Positions 47,362 to 59,755 are shown, counted from the stretch's first letter. The stretch: 64,000 bases of DNA from Euleptes europaea (GCF_029931775.1 NC_079321.1:1074001-1138000), one strand, 5' to 3'. The notes: a model not told the origin generated them from the letters alone. Program-made: numbers and translations.

Positions 47362-47573
47362 GAACACATGAAGCTTCCTTCTACTGACTCAGACTCTGGT
47401 CCATCGAAGTCGGTGTTGTCTCCTCAGACCGGCAGCGGCTCTCCAGGGTCTCAGGCTGAGGTCTTTCACATCACCTACCTGCCTAGTCCCTTTAACTGGA
47501 GATTCCGGGGATTGAACCTGGGATCTTCTGCATGCCAAGCAGATGCTCTACTGCTTAGTCATGGCCCCTCCCC
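47362..47573 (-). mobile_element. tRNA-Ala-like SINE
   Basis: A nearly complete minus-strand copy: GAACACATGAAGCTTCCTTC at its 3' end and GGGATTGAACCTGGGATC for the B box. Confidence 0.85.
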
Positions 47574-47679
47574 ATGGCGTAATCTGCCATGCCAACAGGA
47601 ATGTGGTCAGAAGGCGTGATATTGGCCCCCTCCTCTCCCCCTTCACAAACATCTGCCTAGTTCTGTTAATTCCATTCCA

Positions 47680-47975
47680 AATCATAGAGTCATAGGGTTG
47701 GAAGGGACCACCAGGGTCATCTAGTCCAACCCCCTGCACAATGCAGGAAATTCACAACTACCTCCCCCCCACACACACCCAGTGTCCCCTTACTCCATGC
47801 CCAGAAGAGGGCAAAAAACCCTCCAGGATCCCTGGCCAATCCGGCCTGGAGGGAAATTCCTTCCTGACCTCAAAGTGGCGATGGGCATTTCCCTGGGCAG
47901 GTAAGAAAGGGCCATGAGAGCCAAGCCCTGGCACAGCCCTTTCCTGCCCTCCCCTCTCACCATCTGCCTACATTC
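47680..47975 (-). mobile_element. CR1 LINE 3' end
   Basis: ATAGAGTCATAGGGTTGGAA and AGTCCAACCCCCTGCACAAT identify CR1 in reverse orientation. Confidence 0.88.
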
Positions 47976-48222
47976 ATAGTTCCATCAGTTCACCAGCTCC
48001 ATTCCAAAGCAGCTGAATTTCTATTCCAGGAAGATTAGTTTTTTCAAGGGTCTCTACTGCCAGACCTATGGAGGGTCTTCCATTAACAATTTCTCTGTTA
48101 AGGTGTGGTCTTGTGCTTCAGTATCCATTAACATATTGCAGTCTTAACCACTTGGAACGTGTTGCAGAAGCTTCCACCTATACTTATTGTTACCTCTTTG
48201 CACCTGCAGTTATGTAATCAGT

Positions 48223-48431
48223 AGGGTTGCCAGATCCCTTTTCGGCACTGGCGGGAGATTTTTGGGGCGTAGCCTGAGAAGGGTGGGGTTTGGGTAGGGG
48301 AGGGACTTCAATGCCACTGAGTTCAATTGCCAAGGCAGCCATTTTTCTCCAGGTGATCTGATCTCTGTCGGCTAGAGATCAGTTGAATTAGCAGGAGATC
48401 TCCTGCTACTACCTGGTAGTTGGCATCCCTA
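48223..48431 (-). mobile_element. hAT MITE (B arm)
   Basis: Full-length copy. The flanks GTAATCAG and GGAATCAG match at 7 of 8. Confidence 0.87.
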
Positions 48432-49015
48432 GGAATCAGATTGGCATAGCTGATGTATTGTTTGCTACAGCAAGAGCAGGATAACCTGGATGGTAAATGT
48501 AATTTTTAATTTATGACTTAAAATATTAGTAGCGAATATTAGTAGCACTATCTGCCATGTTGGGGAGGGTTCTTTGGATTGTCTTTAAAGCAGAGAAACA
48601 CCTCAGGAAAAAAACGGTTCTGCAGTTTGATATGGGAGCCCCCACCCCACAGCAATCAACACCCCAACCTGCATCAGTCACCACCAGCCAAAATCTCCTG
48701 GCATTTTGCCAAGGCAGTGTTGCGAACCCTAACTGTTCCATCTCCATCTTGCCTTCAGGATTCAGATTCAGCAAAGTCACCTGCATCCGGTTAATCATGA
48801 CTACTAAGAATCATTTAAATAATTAAATACTCTTCCTGAATTCATGAGGGGAAAGGGAGTTATAGGGATGAAGGGTCATTAGCAAATTGCAACTATCCCT
48901 CTTCTACTTCTTGAATCTAGCAAAACAGCCAGAGCAGAATTCTGCTCTGCTTCAAAGTGTTCCATGGCCAGTGTCCAATAAATCTGCTTTACAGTGTCCA
49001 ATGATTAGTCCATCA

Positions 49016-49240
49016 GCCCAAAGATTTCCAGCTCCAGATTGGAAAATAATTGGACATTGCGGGACTGGAGCCTGAGAAGGGTGGGGTTTGGGGAGGGGAA
49101 AGTCTTCAATGGTGTATAACGCCAAAGAGTCCACCTTCCAAAGCAGCCATTTTCGCTGGGGGAACTGACCTCTGTCGCCTGGGGACCAGTTGTACGTAAT
49201 AGCGGGAGATCTCCAGCCTCCACCTGGAGGATGGCAATCC
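49016..49240 (-). mobile_element. hAT MITE, diverged
   Basis: The centre (GGGTTTGGGGAGGGG, CCTGGGGACCAGTTGTA) is clear but both terminal decamers are eroded. Confidence 0.7.
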
Positions 49241-49253
49241 TCATCTTCAACGT

Positions 49254-49420
49254 TGCAGAGCCTGTGGGCACCACTGGAAATTTGGGGAAGGGTGGTGGGT
49301 GCACCACAAAACGGCTGCCATGGGAGGCAGGACCAAACATAAAATCACTTCTGCAGGGAGTGGGGCCAATCACAAAAACGTTTGGCCAGTTCCAAACCAA
49401 GCATCCTCCCATGCTGCCTC
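49254..49420. mobile_element. CAGGGGTCCCC-type hAT, internal fragment
   Basis: GCCTGTGGGCACC and CAAAACGGCTGCCATGGGAG match the part of this family seen at 61127-61200. Confidence 0.4.
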
Positions 49421-49559
49421 CTAGGCTCTTCTGAAGAGCTTCCTGCTCCAGTTGGGCAGAGGAAAGCCAGGATTTGCTCTTTGCTTTGGGGGAGAAGCAA
49501 GTGAGCAGCACCAGGACACATGTTGATGGGTACCATGTTAGGGAATCATGGTCGTAGGG

Positions 49560-50400
49560 TCTTTCCTGAGATGCTTTATCTGGGAATGCCACTGGTCAAA
49601 CCCTGAACACTCTGCAGCAGAGAAAGCGAAGGGAAGGACAAAGGAGTTTGAGGCAGGTAAAATAGACTAGCCGAAGCAAATAATTTAACACATTTTCCTC
49701 AAGATTTGTGGCTCTAAACAATACCCTTCGCCGGCCTTTAACTAATTGTAATATTCCCCTCCTTTCCTTTAAAGCCTCTCTTCTGTCCTAGAAATAATCA
49801 GCCTATTTTTTTCTGCCTGTGTGTGCGAGAGAGAGGGCTTTTTCATGTGATTATGGCAAAGCCAAATGCATTTACTTTCTCAGCACAAAAATAATCTTCT
49901 TGCCTGAAGCTCAGAGTCAAGTGATGCCTCAGCTTCCCTTGGTTATTTCCAGAAATCTATTTCTTACACACACACACACCCAAAAAATCTTTTTTGGAGG
50001 GCTAATAATTTCTGCTGGTTCTTCTCCCTTTCCTTACCTAGTCATTCCTTCCTGCAATTAAAATGTACTTGAGCTGAAAAGAAAGGGGAAATTAAGGGGC
50101 GTAAAAATGATCTGGATTGGAAGATGTCGAGGAAGGATGGCAAGTCGAACTCCTGACAAATCTGCAAAATGTCTGGGAGGCTTGCCGGTGGAACAAAAGA
50201 AATGCTAAGCAGATTTGCGCGGCTGCTTTGCAGTCCTGGCAGGCATTTGTGACTAAGCCCGAAGTACCATCACCTGTTCAAACACTCTGACAGCCCCCCC
50301 GTACATGTTCAAAGCTGCCTGAATTCTAATATAGCGTCACAGCAGGCGTAATCTCACACTTCCGATGAGCAGAATGGTCAACACGTTAGGATCAACGGGG
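49560..50400. other. Repeat-poor intergenic stretch
   Basis: AT-rich and apparently unique apart from a short (CA)n at 49,969. No gene is recognisable. Confidence 0.35.
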
Positions 50401-50477
50401 TGGTGGTGGTGGACAGTCTTTCAGGGCAGCTCCACCTAGCACACATAGGGGATGGTCCTCAGCAAGTTACAGTGTCA

Positions 50478-50606
50478 TATAGCCCATCTTCAAAAGTGGC
50501 CATTCTCTCTGGGGGAGGGGGACGGGGACGGACAGATCTCTGTTGTCTGGAGATCAGTTGTAATTCTAGGAGATCTCCAGCCACCACCTGGAGGTTGGCA
50601 ACCCTA
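50478..50606 (-). mobile_element. hAT MITE, right half
   Basis: The right half ends ACCTGGAGGTTGGCAACCCTA. A G-rich expansion interrupts the centre near 50,511. Confidence 0.75.
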
Positions 50607-50873
50607 ATTCGGGAACTGAGACACTCCCCTTGCTGCATTGTTTTAAAAGAGGCTGGGGGGGGGGGCTGATGATGAGGAAAAAGGATTTCTGCTCCAGAAG
50701 CAGATGGGTGGGCGACTAGTTGGTGGGCAGCTTATTGGCAAGGGTGGGGGACAGGAGGTTGCCACCCTCCAAAATCTGCCTCCTGAGTCAACTGTCTTGG
50801 GTTGCCTTAACTGGGACTAACATGGGTGCGTCGAAACACATTTATTAAGTGATGATTTACACAAAGGCATGCG

Positions 50874-51197
50874 AGCCAGCGTGGTGTAGTGGTTAAGAGT
50901 GGTGGGTAGGAGCGGTGGAGTCTGATCTGGAGAACCGGGTTCGATTCCCCCACTCCTCCACATGAGCAGCGGAGGCTAATCTGGTGAACTGGGTTGGTTT
51001 CCTCACTCCTCCACACGAAGCCAGCTGGGTGAACTTGGGCCAGTCACAGCTCTCTTAGAGCTCTCTCAGCCCCACCTACCTCACAGGGTGTCTGCTGTGG
51101 GGAGGGGAAGGGAAGGCGATTGTAAGCCGGTTTGATTCTTCCTTAAGTGGTAGAGAAAGTCGGCATATAAAAACCAGCTCTTCTTCTTCATCATCAT
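50874..51197 (+). mobile_element. GAA-tailed SINE, full length
   Basis: The head GTGGTGTAGTGGTTAAGAG, B box GGGTTCGATTCCCC and a TTCTTCTTCATCATCATC tail give a complete copy. Confidence 0.9.
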
Positions 51198-51199
51198 CT

Positions 51200-52360
51200 C
51201 CTTGATAAGGCAGTGATCAGTAGCCTCTGCCAGGAAATTAGAAGAATGTTGAGGTATCCTAGATTCATGATCCAGCCGATGCCCCTCAACATTAACTGAA
51301 CTACGTTCACTGTCATAAAGGATGCCAGAATTTATCCTTTGCATTTTATCTAGACGATGCATAAAAGTGATTGCTAGCAGGAGCAGCTGTAGGCTGTGGG
51401 GGGCCGGGGAGGGGGGGGGAAATCAAATTCTGTCTGGAAGCTGTTTCCTAGCCTGGCATCTCAGAAGGTGCTCGTTGTAGGCAATGAGCCTGTTGGCTTT
51501 AAATACAGGCTTTCAGGATGCTGCGGGGATGACTGTTTACAATGTTCCTTCTGAGATTTCCAAAGAGGGATGACTCCTTCGCAGCCCCCTCCTGCCCTCC
51601 CCCCCCCAGCCCCCAAACGGAGGAAATCCAGGCATGGAAGATTTCCCCTCCCCCAAATAAAAACAGAAAAGGGGAGCTGGAAATCTAACAAAATAAAGGG
51701 GGCTGACGGAGGCGGCCAGAGCTGAAACCAGGAACTCCCTGCAGAGAATTCAGGCATTTTCAACACGTGCCGCGATGCAGATGGCAGCCCGGATATTAAT
51801 AATGTAAAAAAAATTAATGTTCCTGAGGCTGAGCAAAACCAGTTTCCCACTCTCGATGCTGAAAGGCAGGAGGGACCTCTGCTGTTTACCCACTACACAG
51901 TTATTCTTGTTATTATGGTTCTCCTGTAGCCTGAAGATGAAGCAGCTGGCTCCCAAATTCTGTATCCGTTTGGCTTTTGCACTAGCGTGGGGGTGGGGGT
52001 GGGGGGAGGAGTATTCTGTGCAAATATTTGCTTTAAATCTCCTTGAATATAAAACAGAAAACCCTGAATATAAAACACAGAATATAAAACACAACCCTGT
52101 TGTGGGTTGCTGCCAGCGCTAATGTTTAACACCGGTGCTTGTGAATATCCTGTTGTTAAATGTTGCAAAGCCAGTACTGGTAACGTTACCAGATATATAT
52201 TTTGTCATTCAGTGCTGTGGGTGCTTCAGGATCCATGTTGTCTCCGCCTGCCCCCGTTACGTCCTGTCCGTGGGACGGGTGGCGTGGCACACAGTTCAGA
52301 CATAACGCCACAGAGAGGGATAACAGCATGGTCCTACCTGAATGAACCCAATGCTTACGT
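51200..52360. other. Repeat-poor intergenic stretch
   Basis: Mostly unique DNA with G- and C-rich runs. A 10-12 bp motif ATATAAAACA repeats four times at 52,045-52,091. No gene is supported. Confidence 0.35.
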
Positions 52361-52375
52361 GTGCTCTCTAACCAC

Positions 52376-52806
52376 TAGGGTTGCTAGCTCTGGGTTGGGA
52401 AACACCTGGAGATTTTGGGGGTGGAGCCTGAGGAGGGTGGGGTGTGGGGAGGGGAGGGTCTTAAGTGGGGTTTAATGCCATAGAGTCCACCTCCCAAAGC
52501 AGCCGTTTTCTCCAGCTGAAATGACCCATGTCACTTGGAGACCAGCTGCAATAGTGGGAGATCTCCAGCCACTAGGGTTGCCAGGTCCCTCTTCGCTACC
52601 GGCGGGAGGTTTTTGGGGCGGAGCCTGAGGAGGGCAGGGTTTGGGGAGGGACTTCAGTGTCATAGAGTCCAATTGCCCAAGCGGCCATTTTCTCCAGGGG
52701 AACTGATCTCTATCGGCTGGAGACCAGTTGTAATAGCAGGAGATCTCCAGCTAGTACCTGGAGGCTGGCAACCCTACCAGCCACCACCTGGAGGTTGGCA
52801 ACCCTA
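52376..52806 (-). mobile_element. hAT MITE split by another MITE
   Basis: The outer copy runs 52376-52572 and resumes after 52776. Its own flanks are diverged. Confidence 0.85.
52573..52776 (-). mobile_element. hAT MITE (B arm) nested in a MITE
   Basis: Flanked by a perfect 8-bp duplication of host MITE sequence, CCAGCCAC, so the insertion event is unambiguous. Confidence 0.93.
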
Positions 52807-53744
52807 CTTGCTCCCCTCATTAGAACCGGAGGAAAAATACTTAGGAACTGCTTCTGTGACCCTCATAGGATGGATGTTGTTCAGTCAGTAAACACAGCAC
52901 GCAATTTGTTAAAAGCATTTGCTAAAGGTATTGGCCCAAAAGCTTCAAGAGCTCCTGCCCGTCGGAGTTTTATATTTGGAAGCTCTGAATATTGTGACCG
53001 GCCTGTGTCCCCCCATTTTGTGATGTTTCCCACAGCGAGCGGTCCAATTTTCTGAAAGCCTCTATGACACCCTTTCTAAAAAGGGCCTATGGACTCAGCA
53101 AGGCTGGCGACGCCCTGGCCTAACCGAGTAGCAGCTCAGCCCGCACCGCGATAGGAAGCGTTGGGTTTTGCATTGGTGCTTTCAATAAGCAAGCTGTGAT
53201 TCCGCCTCACAGAAAGAAAGATAAGTAGGTTGCTTACTCATGCTTGCAGCTAATAAAACTGCAGGGTCGGGGGTGGGGGGGAAGGTGGGGGGAAACAAGC
53301 CAGGGAGGTCTCGGTTTAATTATATGTTTCAATGTGAATTACATAAAGCAGCCTCTCTAACATGAACATCGTTTACAGAAGTGGAAAGCAGCCCCGAAAC
53401 AAAGGCATTCTCTGCATGAGTAATTCTGACCTAGTTTAGGGTAAGGAATGCCCAAAGTAACTTTTCCCTTGTGGGCAGGAAATGGCAGGGAAGGGAGTTG
53501 TGGCTAGGATCCTTTGATGTTACTTGCAAGTCGTCAGCATACGAAGAAAAAGAGCTTCCCCTCCATCTACAGCCGTTTTTTGCACTTTCTAACCTAACAC
53601 CGTCTCTTTAGAGTTCTCCATCCTTGTTTAAAGGGACATATCCACCCAGAGAGAACTTTTTATCAAGGGGACAAGTCATCCAGCCTGGGTTTAATTTTAA
53701 GTTTCTTCCCTATGAAAATTAGTTGCATGTTTGAGAGACCAGGG

Positions 53745-53960
53745 GAGCTGATTTCTGTCATCTGGAGATCAGTTGTAATTCCAGGTGATCTCCACCCCCA
53801 CCTGGAAGCTGATAGCACCAGTTCCCCTGGAGGAAAGGGCTGCTTTGGAGGTAGAGGTCTATGGCGTTATACCCTACTGAGCTCCCTCCCCTCCCCAAAC
53901 CCTCATCCGACTACGCCCCAAAATCTTCAGGAATTTTCCAACATGGAGCTGGCAACCATT
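53745..53960. mobile_element. hAT MITE pieces, rearranged
   Basis: A right half of one orientation (TCTGGAGATCAGTTGTAAT) joins a + strand left-truncated copy (CTCCCTCCCCTCCCCAAACC). No intact ends remain. Confidence 0.65.
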
Positions 53961-53964
53961 GTCA

Positions 53965-55025
53965 GGCCCCAATAAGTCCTCCCTCAAAGGCCAAATAGGC
54001 CTGGAAAGCACCCTGCCCCTCCCCCTGCTTTTACTGACAGAAACTGAAGCCTGGAATCTGTAGCTGCCTAGCAACAGCCACTGAGGGAATCCATTGCTTA
54101 AAGCTACAGGCACTAATCATTTGCAGCTTTTTAAAACCCCTCAATGTGTTGTTGTTTTTTATTTAGATTTCAGTTTTTTGCAAACCTGGGTCTTTTTTCA
54201 GGTTTGTGGAAAGATCCATCTTTCCTGTTCACAGTCACTGGACTGAATTATCCAAAGATTTGGCCGACTTTGCTATTAGAATATGAGATGATACACATAA
54301 ATCACAAAAGAAAATTAATATATAAGATTACTGCCTTGGGAGACCCACCTTCATCCCTGTACCAATAATGGAACCACAATGGATAGTTTTAAAAGCCTAT
54401 TTTAGATCATTTCTTTTCCTTCTGTAAAAGACTTTCACTACCAAGAAAACTACTCTTACTCTAAAAGATTTTCACTACCAAGAATTTTACTCTTTTCACT
54501 AGAGAAACTGGTGAAAGCAGCAAATCGTACCACCATGGACATATTTTTATTGACAAAGTTGGACCACTTAATAAATGATTTCAGAAAAAAACACTACATT
54601 GTGAATCATGACTGGAGAAGATTCTGGCAAGTCTAGCAGAATTAAAATAAACCAATTATTAACACCCAATTTTAGTTGCAATCTAATGTTTCAAACTTGC
54701 CTTTCCATATACAATCCACAAAATTAGATGCGACCCATGTTGCCTTTGACCCGTGGTTCATTTTTCACTCTGTAACCGCCTTTTGGTGCATCAAGAAGTC
54801 ATTTGAAGCCCCTGGACACAGAAGGGTGTATCTCTGCTCACGATTGCCCTGCTGACGTCTTTTCAGCTTTCCGATAACCTGCTATTATTTTAGCAGCAGC
54901 GAGACAGCCTAAAGAGGGGGTTTTGGGAGCTTCACACTGCAATGCTATGCAGAGTCACCTCCCCCCGAAGGCCATGAACTCTACATAGGACTGCAATGTT
55001 GGTTCGGGTTCATCTCCCCTCACCT
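53965..55025. other. Intergenic stretch before the MKKS 3' end
   Basis: AT-rich DNA. A 37-bp unit beginning TAAAAGA.TTTCACTACCA is duplicated in tandem at 54,425-54,500. Nothing else is recognised. Confidence 0.4.
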
Positions 55026-55664
55026 TGTGTTTATTTGTTGACTGTCTGCCTGACAACAGGCCTCTAAGAAAAAATTGAGATAAGAATGGGATGGGGGGGA
55101 ATCACGCTCACAAAAAGAACCCATGATTGCGGGAGAGAGGAAGCGACATTCCCAGTACGCTTGCTCCAACTTCTGCTCTGTACAGCTTCTGCAGGGGCTG
55201 TGAGAGAACAGCCCCCGCCCTGACATGTCTTCCCTAGCAACCAGGCTAGGTAGCACCAGATGTTTTGGTCCTTGGGGAGGTGATGCTTTCCTTCATGCAG
55301 ATCGATGGAGAGTCTGCCGCTCTGGCTTATCCTGGCAGCAGCAACGACGGATGATGAATATATGAAAGGGATATTGCCCAGCCGAAGGATTGGTACACGT
55401 GTGTCAATCAAATCCTTCGCGCCAGAAAAATGCATTTGGAGAGGATGTCAGATCTATTACAGTCATGATAAAATAGTTATCTTTTTGCCATTTCTAATAA
55501 ATAGAGACGGTGGGTTCTAAAGAATCTTGTGCCTAAAGCACTTGTGCATGTGGAGATCAGGAAGGTGGTGGTGGTGGTGGGCGGGGGGGGGGGAGGGAGA
55601 GAAAATGCAGTACATATCCAAATGCCAGCGTGTGTGTGAATGCTGCTGGAATAGGCAAACAAAA

Positions 55665-56105
55665 CTAATTTTGATCTTCGACTATATAAGACAGACCAGA
55701 AAGGAGGCCGGCCACCTCCACTGCGACTTGCAAACCGTTACATTTGGCAGCGAAGCAATCCAGAACAGGATTGCCAGCGGAGGTTAAGGAAGATGCACTA
55801 ACACAACTTTGAGGAGGAAAAGGGCAAGACTGACTCTGAAGCACCCTCCAGTTGAGGCCTTGCTGGTTGCTGCAAAGGCCACACCCACACTTCAAACCCA
55901 AGTCTGACCAAGGAGAGTCGTGGGGAGCATCCGGCGGGACAGACCAGAAGTGGCCCCAAGTCATATCGGTGAGGGTTTCGCCGTTGTCATGCTCTAGACA
56001 GTGAGCAACAGACTCCAGCGAGTGGCAGAAAGAGTCAGCGACCAACTGGAACTCCACCTGAGAACAACCTAGATCTTCCAAGGTCCTATATGGCACGCTG
56101 ACACT
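55665..56105 (-). CDS. MKKS: MKKS last coding exon
   Basis: The exon follows CCTCCTGTTTTAG and runs 441 nt to a TAG stop (146 codons). It begins SVSVPYRTLEDLGC and ends GLQVAVEVAGLLSGLSYIVE then DQN. The mammalian protein, as remembered, ends [20 protein letters not shown] then DKN, and also shares the ALE/SLE...LEHD block, LTDM.WGHFWSV and CGCGL. This is the C-terminal equatorial part of the chaperonin-like fold. The body is noticeably more diverged than SNAP25, as is usual for MKKS. A second AG two bases later could also serve as acceptor, but only the first keeps the frame. Confidence 0.93.
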   Translation of the reverse strand, partial: SVSVPYRTLEDLGCSQVEFQLVADSFCHSLESVAHCLEHDNGETLTDMTWGHFWSVPPDAPHDSPWSDLGLKCGCGLCSNQQGLNWRVLQSQSCPFPPQSCVSASSLTSAGNPVLDCFAAKCNGLQVAVEVAGLLSGLSYIVEDQN

Positions 56106-56179
56106 CTAAAACAGGAGGAAAAATACATTAAAGCCATCACAGACCTCGTACATGATGATGAAAGATGCAAAACGAACAT

Positions 56180-56384
56180 CAGAGTGGTGGACTCTGATCT
56201 GGAGAACTGGGTTCGATTCCCCACTCCTCCACATGAGCAGCGGAGGCTAATCTGGTGAACATCTCTCTCCCCACAGGGTGTCTGTTGTGGGGAGGGGAAG
56301 GGAAGGTGATTGTAAGCCGGTTTGATTCTTCCTTAAGTGGTGGAGAAAGTCGGCATATAAAAACCAACTCTTCTTCCTCTTCTT
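56180..56384 (+). mobile_element. GAA-tailed SINE, partial (MKKS intron)
   Basis: From the B box (GGGTTCGATTCCCC) to a CTTCTTCC tail, with part of the body deleted. Confidence 0.82.
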
Positions 56385-56534
56385 AAAATCCAGGAAACAA
56401 TTGCATCACAGCATTTATAGTAAAGACAGAAATGGATACTTCTAGCTACAAAACAATTTAAATGGCAATTCTAATCATCCTTACTTGGAAATAAATTCCA
56501 TTTAAAGCACTGTATTCAGGTGTCTTATATTGCT

Positions 56535-56637
<103 letters not shown>

Positions 56638-57057
56638 TTACTGAACTTGATTGCTCGAGAAACTTATTGACTGCAATAACTCTCAGAAGTAAAATTCAAA
56701 GAAGGGGGGAAAAGAAGCTTAGTCTTTTATGGAGAAAAATTGGTCTGTAAAATTCCAATTTACAGCATGGTAAAGAAATTTCTATAATCATTTAAATGTC
56801 GAAGAAATGTTAAAGAATATAAGTAAAAGCAGAAAAAAGGACAAAATACATTGTACTGCTTTGCGCTATGAAGACTATGAAGCCCAAACCATGATTCAGA
56901 GAGCTTTCTGACAGTTTCTCACATGGTTTGAAACCCAAAGCATCCCAGGCAGCGAAAGGGTGCCTGTCTACCGTGTCTGTACATGGTTTGCCCCTCCTCC
57001 ATTTTTTCCCTGACAACAATCCTGTGAGGTAGCTTAAGGTCACCCAATGAGCTTCAT

Positions 57058-57120
57058 GGATGCACGGGGATGGGACCTTCCGAATGCCAAGCAGATGCTC
57101 TATCACTGAGCTACAGCCCT
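57058..57120 (-). mobile_element. tRNA-Ala-like SINE head fragment
   Basis: GCCAAGCAGATGCTCTATCA then CTGAGCTAC is the reverse complement of the A-box half. Confidence 0.65.
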
Positions 57121-57345
57121 TCCTGCTTTCTGCCACCACACTCCGTCTTTTCTCTCTGCCTCTCTATATCTCTGCCACAGCTGTCCTTCAGCACTGGCCA
57201 ATAGCCGGGCATGTCCCAGTGGCTGCAAGCATCATGGACAGAATTCCCTTGGATCCTGGGTTCAAGAGAACTTTATCAACTACACAAAAAATCCTGGAAA
57301 GCACAGATACTTGGCAATAATCTGTAGGCAAGTAGAATTAAGTCA

Positions 57346-57515
57346 GAGTTGGTTTTTATACCCTGCTTTTTCTCTACCATAAGGAGTCTCAAAGCGGCTT
57401 ACAATCATCTTCCCTTCCCCCTCTCCCAAAACAGACACCTTGTGAGGTAGGTGGGGCTGAGAGAGCTCTAAGAGAGCTGTGATTGGCCCAAGGTCACCCC
57501 GCAAGCTTCATGTGG
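57346..57515 (-). mobile_element. GAA-tailed SINE, partial
   Basis: AGAGTTGGTTTTTATACCC through CCAAGGTCACCCCGCAAGC is the 3' half of the family in reverse. Confidence 0.8.
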
Positions 57516-58354
57516 TAAACTGACAGCTAACATATACTTTCCCAGCAAAAAAAAATGGTGGGCTATAAAAGTAAATAAAATAGGGAAGCTTCCCCCTTCC
57601 TGGGGATGGGTCCAAGACGCAGCGCCTTCGCACAACCTGACAGTCCTCGACATCTGAGTCTTGACACTGCCTCAGGGGGCCAGGAGGCCCCAAACTGCCC
57701 CCTGGCCTCTGCCCCTAGGGCTGGATCCTGGCTACCACCAGAGGAATCAGCACAGATCTTTGCCACATCCCCCCTCTTCCCCAGCAATCCTTTCCCAACC
57801 TTGGAAACTAGTCTTAGGAGGCTGCACCACAGTGTGGCTTAATTGCCACGCAGTTCTGGGGGCTCCGGTGGGGAGAAGTAAAGGGGCTCTCTTTCCCCTC
57901 TTCTGTCAATGGAGATTTTGCCCCCTTTCCCCTCCTCACTGCAGCTCCTGACCTGCGTGGCTATTAATCCCCATCGATCCCATCACCTAGTTTTTTTTTT
58001 GGGGGGGGGGTCAGAAGGGACTATTGGGGTTGTTGGGGGGGGGACGTGGCGAACACCCACACCTTCTGCTGGCGGTGATTAGGATCTGGCCCCAGGGACA
58101 CAGGATAGTTCTGCCAATTTTATCCAAGCAAAAGTCCCAGCAAGGGAAGGACAGCCTGACCCCATAAAAGTGGGAGACTGATCGGCCACCTCTAGCGTTT
58201 CCCTCTATTTCCCCCCCCCACACACACACATTGGGTGCCTTGCCCATTGAAGTCCTTATGGATGTCAGCCACTTGGGGGAGGGGGGAAGAGAGAGATGCA
58301 TTTAATCAACAGACGATGAAGCCAGGTTTCAGCCTGCTCACTGTCTCTTCCTAC

Positions 58355-58465
58355 CTTGTGCCGTAGGTAAGAGGACAGGTGAGTCTCTGTGCAGCCGCCT
58401 CCTAACAAGACCCAGCGGTCCTTGACTGTTAATTGCAAAACTCGTTCTGCTGTCTGACAAGCAAG
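58355..58465 (-). CDS. MKKS: MKKS penultimate coding exon
   Basis: This 111-nt exon encodes 37 codons in phase 0: [20 protein letters not shown] then [17 protein letters not shown]. The GGGCTETHL stretch is the MKKS version of the chaperonin equatorial-domain GGG motif. The acceptor on the - strand is TTTCTTTTTTTAG and the donor GTAGGA. It aligns directly with the mammalian MKKS exon, so identification is secure. Confidence 0.93.
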
Positions 58466-58689
58466 CTAAAAAAAGAAATAATAATGATGATGATGATAAT
58501 AAACAACGTTTATTTATACCCTGCCTTCCCCCGGCCGGCTAAAACACAATACAATAAAATATACAACGCAGTCTGGTAAAAAGACTTGGGGTTCTTTAAA
58601 ATATAAAGCAAGCAAAGAGCGTGTTTTTAAAACCTAGAAAAAGAAATGTTTTCTTTTCTCTATATATTTATTGCTATACATTTGTTTCC

Positions 58690-58890
58690 AGCCTATATAT
58701 TTATTGCTGATGCCATTTATTGCTGATGTTTATAGGGCTGGATTTTATTCATTATAAGAATTGCTTTCATGTAATTTTATTGTAACTTTTACTGTATTTA
58801 TTATGCGATTTTGTTGTGAGTGGCCCTGAGCCTGGCTTTGCCGGGGAGGGCGAGATATAAGAATGAATAAAGAAAATAAAGAAAAATAAA
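58690..58890 (+). mobile_element. LINE-type 3' tail
   Basis: GGCCCTGAGCCTGGCTTTGC then CGGGGAGGGCGAGATATAAG and an AATAAA-rich end resemble the 3' ends of lizard L2/CR1 elements. Confidence 0.55.
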
Positions 58891-58904
58891 ATAAAAGAGG
58901 GCTA

Positions 58905-59130
58905 GGAGTTAGAGGGTCAGATTAGGATTTGGGAGACCCTGGTTCGAATCCCCGCTCTGCCATAGAAGCTTGCTGGGTGACCTTGGTCTAGCCACACACT
59001 CTCGGCCTAACCTACCTCACTGGGTTGTTGTAGTGAGCATAAAAACGGCAGAGAGGAAAATTGCATAAGCCACCTTGGCCCCCATTGCAGGAAAAGGTGG
59101 GGTATAATCGAATAAACAAATAAAAATTTG
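58905..59130 (+). mobile_element. tRNA-derived SINE, AAATAAA-tailed
   Basis: B box GGTTCGAATCCCC and AGAGGAAAATTGCATAAGCC identify the same family as 42764. The A-box head is eroded. Confidence 0.78.
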
Positions 59131-59269
59131 GAGGGCTCTATTGTTTTAACAGGTGTGTGTGGGGGGGTGACCATAGGGAAATAGCCATGCATAAAAGGCC
59201 TTGCGGGGGGATCTCTATTTAAATGCAGTGAGTTTTGCTATGGACTTGAATTTGCTTGAGAGATTATGG

Positions 59270-59422
59270 GGTGGATCCTACTCCAAAGACTCTACGGAGC
59301 AACATCTGAAGCCTTTTTCCAGCCTAGGAGCCTTCCTTCAGCTTAAGGGGCTCTGAGCCACTTCAGTTAGAGGAAGGCTCTTTAAATTGGTGGAGTGGTC
59401 CTTGGAGCATGGTTGGGTCCAC
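59270..59422. repeat. Possible foldback element (GGGTGGATCC ends)
   Basis: GGGTGGATCCTACTCCAA is loosely mirrored by TTGGAGCATGGTTGGGTCCACCC's first 20 bases at the right. Tentative. Confidence 0.3.
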
Positions 59423-59485
59423 CCACACACCCCACACCCCACCCTGGTATCTGTTCTGCAACTTTTGTGGCTCCCAACACTTTGA

Positions 59486-59755
59486 CCTCTAATCTGGAGA
59501 ACCGGGTTTGATTCCCCACTCCTCCTCCACATGAGCAGTGGACGCTAATCTGGTGAACTGGATTTGTTTCCCCACTCCTACACACAAAGCCAGCTAAGGG
59601 TGACCTTAGGCTAGTCACACTCTCTCAGCCCCACCTACCTCACAGGGTGTCTGTTGTGGGGAGGGGAAGGGAAAGGTGATTGTAAGCCAGTTTGATTCTC
59701 CCTTAAGTGGTAGAGAAAGCTGGAATATAAAAACCAACTCTTCTTCTTCTCATGT
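59486..59755 (+). mobile_element. GAA-tailed SINE
   Basis: B box GGGTTTGATTCCCC and a TTCTTCTTCTC tail, about 140 bp before the MKKS exon at 59896. Confidence 0.85.

Noticed and set aside
49005-49592. 195-codon open frame on the - strand
   Set aside because: It runs through a diverged MITE and hAT fragment, has no recognisable domain and no splice or expression signals.
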